Source: Nymphaea colorata (Eukaryota > Streptophyta > Magnoliopsida > Nymphaeales > Nymphaeaceae). Taken from it: a stretch of 64,000 nt of DNA. Each line of letters begins with the position of its first letter. Within the stretch, counting starts at the first letter, position 1. The translations under genes were made by a program, and so were the position numbers. The DNA is taken from contig NC_045150.1 of the NCBI RefSeq assembly GCF_008831285.2, positions 14,939,362 through 15,003,361 on the forward strand. Direction: 5' to 3'. Positions 56,802-64,000 of the stretch are shown piece by piece. The notes below the pieces were generated by a model, which did no database searches, had not been told where the DNA came from, and worked only from the letters and a program-made list of their open reading frames with translations.

Positions 56802-57011
56802 TGGTATCAGAGCCATTGGGTTGATTCTCAAAGCTTGTTAAAGGCTGCTGCTGAGATTTTATGTTGCTGGTTTGATTGAAGAGATTCTTTGTTGGAGGAT
56901 ATAATTTCTTGAAGGCCTTTTTGCTGCGGTTGCTCACCAACTGTTTGGTGAAATTTCTAGAAGAGTTTTTTCTTGACTTCTTTGGAGATTATTGTTTCAA
57001 GTATTGCTCTC

Positions 57012-60000
57012 ATGGAAGACTCCAAAGTTTCAATTGAAGGAGGAAGCTATTATGCTCCATACAAGCTTGACAGAACCAATTATACACTATGGGCAAAATG
57101 TTTGGAAATGCATATCAAAGGAAAATATTTATGGGGCTTCATAAGAGGTACGTCTATCCCTCCCACTCTCAAGTTGACCAAAATAGAAAATGAGATTGAA
57201 AAAGAACTAGATGGAGTGGAAAGACAAAATGCTATGAATGAATATTACAAAAAATTAAACAATTGAGAAGCTAAAAATTCTAGGATTAAAGAATGGATTT
57301 ATGGAAGTATTGAACCTAGAATTGCCCAAAATCTTATGTATTATGAAAAGGCTAGTGAAGTTTGGGAATATCTCAAGGGAATGTTCACCCAAAAAGATAT
57401 GGCCTGAAAGTATCTTTTGATTCAAAAGGCCCAAAGTATCAAGCAAGGAGAGAAAAATGTTAGAGAATTTTTCATGGAAATCTCTAGTGTATGGAATGAG
57501 TTAGATCAACTAAGTCCCGAACTAGGGTTGGACTGCAAATGCCATGAGATTAGAAGAAATGAAATAGATGAATTTCAGTTTTTTCAATTCCTTCAAGGGC
57601 TACGGCCCGAATTTGAACAAATAAGGTCAGCCCTTCTTTCTTCATCCTCTCCTCCACTCATTCATGAACTTCTTACAAAGCTAAGTGGAGAGGAAACTAG
57701 AATGAAACTATCCAAAGAAATGGATAAAGATAGTGTTCTTGTCTCAAAACAAGAAGAAGAAAGAGCCTTAGCCGCCTCTAGACCTGGAAACAACATCAAG
57801 TCTTTTAGACCTCCTCACTTTAAGAATCAAATTAGAGGAGAATATAAAGTTATTTGCCACTTTTGTCATGAACCGGGTCACATAAGACCTAGTTGCCCAA
57901 AGTTGAACAACAATGAAGGACAATCGCGGAATCTTGGAGGAAATTTTCTCAAAGGAGGAACTTCATATCCACAAGGAGGGCAACACAACCGGGGAATTTC
58001 ATATCCTCAAGGTGGACATTACAACATTAGACAATTTGATCAAAGAAAGGCCGCAAATGTCACAAATGAAGGATGTGATCTATCATCTATATCCACAACG
58101 TTGAATCAAATCATGACAGCCCTTCAACCCATGATCAAGGAGTCAAATTCCGGAGCACTAGCAACAACGACATCCATCTCCAACACTCCTGGTATGTTTT
58201 CTTGGCTTTTAGATTCTGGTGCATCTTTTCATATGACACCAAATATATCATCTTTGACCAAATTTGAAAGAATAAGAAAAGAATCAAATGTTGGTACCGC
58301 CGATGGAACTTCTTTAAGTGTTAAAGGGATTGGGAATTTTGAAAAAAAATTTGGAAAACAAAAATTTTTTGTTCCAAAAGTTAGTTATGTTCCTAAACTT
58401 AATCTTAACTTACTTTCTGTGTCACAAATCTCAGATCTTGGATTTGATGTTGTTTTCTCATCAAATAAATGTTTGGTGCATGATCACCAAACCGGGAGAT
58501 TGATTGGGGAAGGTTTTAGAAAAGGGGACCTTTACTACATGGACAATTTATGCATCCCCAAAGAAAAGTTTTGTCACTATGTTGAAAATGTGGACATCAA
58601 TGTTTGGCACCAAAGATTATGTCATCCAAATGTTAGAAAATTGTCTATGATGAACCCTACCAAGAATATTTGTATTGAAAATTTTAAATGTAATGATTGT
58701 ATACATGGAAAAATGAAATCTTTATCTTTTGGAGAAAGGAACTTCTTCTCTTCTTTGCCTTTTGAGCTTGTTCATTCCGATGTATGGGGACCCTCTCCTA
58801 TCATGTCAAAAGGAGGGCTATCATATTATGTGATCTTTGTTGATGACTTCACTAAGTATTGTTGGATATATTTCCTAAAATATAAATCCGAAGTTTTTGA
58901 GATATTCAAAAATTTTCACATGTTAGTACAAACACAATTCAATGCTAAATTAAAAATTTTAAGGACTGATTCCGGAGGTGAATACATTTCAAATGAGTTC
59001 GAAAGATATTTGAAAAACTATGGGATAGTCCACCAAAAATCTTGTCCAAGAACACCTCAACAAAATGGACTTTCAGAAAGAAAACATAGGCACATAATTG
59101 AAACAACAAGAACCCTTCTTATTTCCAAAAATGTGCCTAAAGACTTTTGGGCTGAAACCGCACTTGCCTCTGTTTATCTTATAAACAGAATGCCTTCAAA
59201 AGTTTTACATAATACCACTCCGTTTGAAAAATTATTCAAGTATGAACCCGATTTCAATAGACTTCGTATTTTTGGATGCAAATGTTTTGTTTTTAATGAC
59301 AAGGCTGATAAGCTAAGTTCAAAAGTTATTGAATGTGCTTTTATTGGTTATTCTGAAACCCAAAAAGGCTACAAATGTTATGACTCAATTAAAGACAAGA
59401 TCATTGTCTCAAGGAATGTAAGGTTTTGTGAAGATGAAAGTGGTTTTAAAAATTGTGGGGAGTCACAACATAATAATGATTATTCCTTTTTATTTAAGTT
59501 CCTTTCTCAATGTGATGATGAAATGCATGATGGTGATGATAGCAACACTGGTGGTAATGATAGTAGAATGGCCAAGAATATAATCACTTATCATAGAAGA
59601 AACCGACAACAAGAAGTTGGTGAAGAAGAACATCATGAGACCATTGATCTCCAACCAACTCAAAGTGGAGAAAACCTTAGGAGATCCAATAGAAATGTAA
59701 GACAACCCAATAGGTTTGTGTCTTATGAAACTTTTACTCCATCTCATAGAGCTAGAATTAATGCCATTCACTCTCACTTTGAACCTTCTACTTTTAATGA
59801 AGCATCCAAATATATTGAGTGGAAGAATGCCATGTTAGAAGAATTGGATGCCTTGAAAAAAGCCCAAACTTGGGAAATACAAGATTTACCTATAGGGAAA
59901 AAGACTATTGGATGCAAGTGGGTATACAAGGTGAAAACTAAAAGTGATGGATCCCTAGAAAGGTATAAAGCAAGGCTTGTTGCCAAAGGTTACACTCAAA

Positions 60001-61301
60001 AATATGGTATTGACTATGAGGAAACCTTTGCCCCTGTAGCTAGAATGACTACTGTTAGGACCCTTATTGCTTTAGCATCTGTTAAAAACTGGAATATCTA
60101 TCAAATGGATGTTAAAAATGCCTTTTTAAATGGGGATCTTATAGAAGAGGTTTATATGGAAGTACCACCAGGGTTGTCTGTTCCTCAAAGGAAAGTTCTT
60201 AGACTTAAGAAGGCTCTTTATGGCCTCAAACAAGCTCCTAAAGCTTGGTTTGACCGTTTTAATTCTGTTATTTCTGATTATGGGTTTCATTCTTGCTTAA
60301 CTGACACTGCCTTGTTTGTTAAGTATACTACTGCAGGTATCATAATTCTTCTACTGTATGTTGATGATATGATCATTACAGGTAGTGATAAGGAAGGTAT
60401 TAGAGAATGTAAGAAATTACTACAAGAAACTTTTGAAATGAAAGATTTAGGTTTTCTAACGTACTTCTTGGGTATTGAGGTTGCATATTCTACTAGAGGA
60501 TATTTTTTGTCACAAACTAAGTTTGTTGCAGGGATCATTGCTAAATCAGGCATAACAGATGATAAGGTCACGGAAACTCCTAAAGCAGTAGGAAGCAAGA
60601 TGAAGATTGATGATGGAGTTCCACTTGCCAATCCCACTCCTTACCGACAACTTGTGGGATCCTTGATGTACCTTAGCATCACTCGGCCTGACATTGCTCA
60701 TGCAGTTCATACTGTGAGTCAATTTCAACATGCTCCATCAACCGTTCATATGGGAGCTGTTCTTCGTATCATCAGATATATTAAGGGAACAATAAATAAG
60801 GGAGTATTTATGTCTTTCTCTTCCTCCTTGAACTTGATTGCTTATACTGATGCTGATTGGAGAGGAGATCCTAATGATAGACACTCAACTACTGGATTTT
60901 GTGTTTTTCTAGGATAATCACTCATCTCATGGAAATGCAAAAAGCAATAGAAAGTCTCACTATCCTCTACTGAAGCTGAATATCGAGTCATGACTTCTAC
61001 AACTATGGAAATTGTCTCGCTTCGCCAAATGCTCCTTGATATGGGAATAAAGATAGCAGAACCCACTGATTTATGCTGCGACAACAAGAGTTCTATCTAC
61101 ATTGCCAAGAATCAAACATTCCATGAACGAACAAAGCATATAGAAATGGACTGTCACTATGTTCGTGAAGAATTTTTAAAGAAGACTATCAAACTTTCAT
61201 ATGTCTCCTCCGAGTTCCAGCTGGCTGATTTCTTCACAAAGCCTCTATGTTCTCCCAGATTCAACTTTCTTTTAGATAAACTTTCGGTGATAGCACCGTA
61301 A
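57012..61301 (+). pseudogene. Copia gag-pol, single frame interrupted by four stops
   Basis: From the ATG at 57012 (MEDSKVSIEGG) to the stop at 61299-61301 one reading frame of 1430 codons persists without any shift. In-frame stops are TGA 57264-57266 and TGA 57405-57407 in gag, and TAA 60915-60917 and TAG 60948-60950 in RNase H. Domains in order are a zinc knuckle (CHFCHEPGHIRPSC), protease (WLLDSGASFHM), GAG-pre-integrase, integrase (HSDVWGPSPI, RTDSGGEYIS, RTPQQNGLSERKHRH), reverse transcriptase (LLYVDDMIITGSD) and RNase H (AYTDADWRGDPNDRHSTTGF). Protease, integrase and reverse transcriptase lie in the unbroken part (57417-60917). Confidence 0.95.
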
Positions 61302-61314
61302 GTTTAAGGGAGGG

Positions 61315-61759
61315 TGTTAAGAAATATGATTTCTTATTGTTGTTATCTCTTAATTAGGTATTATCTTAGTTAAAGAGCTAGTTTAGGATTAGTTAGGAAT
61401 TAGATTAGGATTTAGTTTATTTCTTTCTTTTCTCTTCATTTTTTATTTTTTATTTTTTATTTTTTTATTATTTCTGCCAAACTAGCCGTTGGCAATTCCA
61501 ACAGTCCAACAGCTCTATTAAGAGCTGTTGGAACTAGCCCAACGGCTAGTTTAGCTCATCTCTTCTTATTCTCTCTTATAAATATCCTTGTAACATTATT
61601 CTCTCTTATAAATATCCTTGTAACAGTCTTTGTAAAGAATAAGCTGTGTTTTACAGCCTTTATATTGTTTATTGAATGAGTATTACTATTCTTCACTTGG
61701 CCTTAGTGCCTTTTTGGTATTATATGTATTCTTTGTGACTGTTATAGTCACTTTTCACA
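61315..61759 (+). repeat. 3' LTR of the full-length copia
   Basis: It is 445 bp against 399 bp for the 5' LTR. Most of the difference is a second copy of ATTCTCTCTTATAAATATCC with its flank (about 61586-61624), a small duplication CCAACAGTCCAACAG near 61500, and extra TTTTTATT units near 61440. The duplicated part includes the TATA box, so this LTR has two. Confidence 0.93.
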
Positions 61760-61764
61760 AAACT

Positions 61765-63753
61765 AACCTAAATAAGAGAAAAAGCTAGACACATTTTTTG
61801 CGAAAAGTCCTATAATGTAATTGGACGCAACCAAGAGGGGAAAAAAGGCATGCAATTGACGACAGTTGAGAAATCCTTAACCTCCCTGCAAACAAATTAA
61901 GCTTTGGAATTTTTTTTTTACCCATAAGTTGGTTCAAAGTTTTCAATGGAATTTTTTTTAACGTTTTCAATTTGCACCAGATATGAAAATATAATCAATG
62001 CTACTCGTGCACAACTACAGCAGCATGGTGCATTGCTTAGAAGGTGCATTGGCTTAGAACGGTAAGTGCATGATCTTATTCCAGTTCAAAGCCCAAGCTT
62101 GTTCTCGGATATATACACGAGCCTTCTCCCAATCAAGTCTTGGGCTGCCAAAAGAAAGACTACAGAATCGGGTCAATAACTATTCAAATTCAAAAGAAAG
62201 GCCTTCAACCCAATTGTTTCTCGAGGATCTGTTTCTTATTTTTTATTTTTTTCCTTCTTTTCCTTGCTATCGTGCGGTGCATCAAAGGCTGGATGATATA
62301 GCAGGAAATGAGCACGCGTGAGAAACACACTCTGCCAATGTCAGCATGTTGGATATCATCCTTCAGGAACCTTTGATCAGCTATACCTTAATAGGCGACT
62401 TGCTAAAGCAGAGCAATGCATCCTCTCCACCCTACTTTCCTGGGTGCCACTTAATACTGCAACCAACACTGTAAAAGGAAAATGCAACAACCAAATCAGC
62501 ATGCTTTGCTTGTGCAAAATCATGAAGGAACAGTATAAAAGAACATCATATGCTGTAGCTGAACGAGCATTTCTGTATCTGAAGGCTGATTAGCTATCAA
62601 GAAACAACATTACGAACCCGTTATTGAATATGGCTCCTCACATGCAGGCAGGCTGACTAACCTAGTGAGGGAGAAAAATATTTGGCTTCAGTTCAATATG
62701 GGTGTTGCCAAACTCAGTAGTTTATTATCCTTTGACCAGAAACAGATCCAGGTTTGGAGTCAAAGCAGTAAAAGCAATTGTGAACGGTTCCATGAGACTG
62801 AACCCAAAACCACTCATCTACAAGCTGCTAGACGTCCTTATAGCAATTCTGAACATTTGAAACAAGTTAAATCAAGGGCTTCTAGTTGAATTTGCTATTG
62901 TCAAATAGTCCGGTTGGGACGTCTCAAGCCCAATGTCACAAAGAGTCAAAGACTATACCTGCTATAGGTTCTGTAATACAATGACTGGAAACCAGATAAT
63001 TACAGTGTTTCACTGGAACTATTGCAACATGCCAACACCATGAACAACTGGGCATCTGCCTAACCACCAGACAGTTCTTCCAAACCATTGGCAGCTATTC
63101 TGCTAATACTGAGAACTTTGGATGACATGCCAACAATACCACCAGCACAGCTATGAGGCATTGCTGGTGGAGAAAGACTTCAGATGCAGATGGATAACAA
63201 AAAGACCTGTGTCCTAATTCTGGTCCACCTAGGTTCTAGTACAACAAGTATTGGCGATATTAAAAAAATATCACAATAACATCACCAAAACAGGAAAAAG
63301 AAAATGGAAACTTATAGTGATATTTTGAAAACATTTCCAATCACAATTTCTTGCAAAATATTGGGATATTTCTGAAAAATCATCTTTAGTATATTTTAAA
63401 CTTTGTCTTGTTTTGACATTTTAATAATTGTTCCAAGTGTTTTTAAATGTTCTTGCAAGCAGAAACTTCATAAAGGGCTTAATTTTCAATTTTGTTCACC
63501 TTCCCTGAGGAAACAAGCTCTCCAATTAGTATATAAGAAAAACCGTGCCACTGAAAACTCGAGAACTATATATGTACTATAACAAAAACTGGGTCAAAGC
63601 TGTTCAACTAATGGACTGCCCTTTTATCACATACCAGCCTTAAAAGACTTGTCAAGCCATGTAGCCCATCCAACCCCCTGACATGACTAATTCAAGAGCG
63701 ACTTGTAGAAGAACCATTTAGATGCAGTGCAAAGTAACTTGAATACGAGTTAC
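61765..63753. other. Spacer, possibly intron or 3' region of a minus-strand gene
   Basis: No complete gene was recognised. Plus-strand frames at 62070-62889 have no known domains. The missing last exon of the thioredoxin-like gene to the right should lie here or beyond the copia insertion, but its expected GCxIKW-type motif was not found. Confidence 0.35.
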
Positions 63754-63981
63754 CTGGGCTTTTGTGGAGCAGATAGTGGTTGGCCACTGAGGACGCAATC
63801 AATTGCCAAACTCAGGTCCCTGGAAGTTCAGTCAGTACTTCAGTGGAAACGCAATAAGAAGGCAAAAAATAGTAGCGCAAGAAAATTCTGGAAAATACCT
63901 TCCTGTGACAGGTATGCCATTACCGGGACGGGAATCATCAAACTGCCCATGGTAGAAAAGTTCAAATGGCCTTCGACCATC
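63754..63981 (-). CDS. Thioredoxin-like (AhpC/TSA family) protein, two internal exons, partial
   Basis: Minus-strand exons 63981-63899 (83 nt) and 63819-63754 (66 nt) join in phase through an AG/G codon. They have clean splice sites (TTTTTGACAG before the first, GAAG|GTATTT after it, AACTTCCAG before the second, CCCAG|GTAACT after it). The peptide reads GRRPFELFYHGQFDDSRPGN, then GIPVTGRDLSLAIDCVLSGQ, then PLSAPQKP. This matches, from memory of the family, the C-terminal part of thioredoxin-fold proteins in bacteria and plastids, where HGQFDDSRPGNGxPVTGxDL precedes a short end. The CxxC-bearing N-terminal exons lie beyond the right edge. Exact substrate and compartment are unknown. Confidence 0.6.
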
Positions 63982-64000
63982 CTGTCAAAAATATCCCAAG

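Larger units (their letters stand above)
56398..61764 (+). mobile_element. Full-length Ty1/copia retrotransposon with target duplication
   Basis: The element (56403-61759) has two LTRs, a primer binding site TGGTATCAGAGCC at 56802-56814 complementary to initiator Met tRNA, a gag-pol frame, and a polypurine tract (TTTAAGGGAGGG) just before the 3' LTR. AAACT flanks it at 56398-56402 and 61760-61764. Apart from duplications, the LTRs differ at only about five positions, so the insertion is fairly recent. Coding capacity is broken by four stops. Its LTR family also forms the ends of the nested complex at 33045-38047. Confidence 0.95.

Noticed and set aside
62070-62889. Plus-strand frames after the copia element
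   Set aside because: No domains or splice structure. The only coding-like signals on this side of the element are on the minus strand.

Overview
This window is nuclear DNA of a flowering plant. The evidence is spliced genes with short GT..AG introns, plant-type alcohol dehydrogenase genes with nine introns, a plant LRR receptor kinase of subfamily XI, Ty1/copia and Ty3/gypsy retrotransposons with plant features, and several short non-autonomous DNA transposons of hAT type. I cannot name the species. The intergenic DNA is AT-rich and heavily invaded by mobile elements.

Layout. 1-2130: remains of a minus-strand copia element beside an inverted pair of LTR pieces. 2540-4410: decayed LRR receptor sequence on the minus strand. 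6660-27670: three intact alcohol dehydrogenase genes in direct tandem (7078-9912, 14137-16853, 24829-27462). Each encodes 379 residues from ten exons, and all nine intron positions are shared. The spacers hold a triplicated ~168-bp repeat (11935-12437), a 5'-truncated chromovirus-type gypsy element (18705-21308) and two members of a GAGCTCGA-rich repeat family. 29039-32983: a 112-bp tandem duplication, a third GAGCTCGA-rich element, exon-like sequence and a hAT-like element full of CGTATCGTACGATACG palindromes. 33045-38047: a nested retrotransposon, with a minus-strand copia lying inside LTR ends of a second family, flanked by a 5-bp target duplication. 39400-41341: a two-exon WD40 gene (PAK1IP1/MAK11-like). 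42908-43527: two minus-strand exons of an unidentified gene. 45771-45964: a hAT-type MITE with its target duplication. 49541-53244: an intact receptor kinase of the RGI/RCH1 type. 56403-61759: a full-length copia element with both LTRs, a target duplication and one frame broken by four stop codons. 63754-63981: minus-strand exons of a probable thioredoxin-like (AhpC/TSA) protein that runs off the right edge.

Biology. The three ADH enzymes would reduce acetaldehyde to ethanol in the cytosol under low oxygen. ADH1 and ADH2 share a promoter block rich in GGTTT/AAACC and GGCGCC motifs, like the anaerobic response elements known from plant Adh promoters; ADH3 has diverged. The WD40 protein is expected in large-subunit ribosome assembly. 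The receptor kinase carries the RxGG motif known from receptors of RGF/GLV root meristem peptides. The other genes have no evident joint pathway with the ADH cluster. I see no tRNA, rRNA or CRISPR, and no sign of an undescribed multi-gene system. The most unusual items are the ADH1-specific GC-AG intron, the nested retrotransposon, the frame-preserving stop codons in the youngest copia, and the palindrome-rich hAT-like element.
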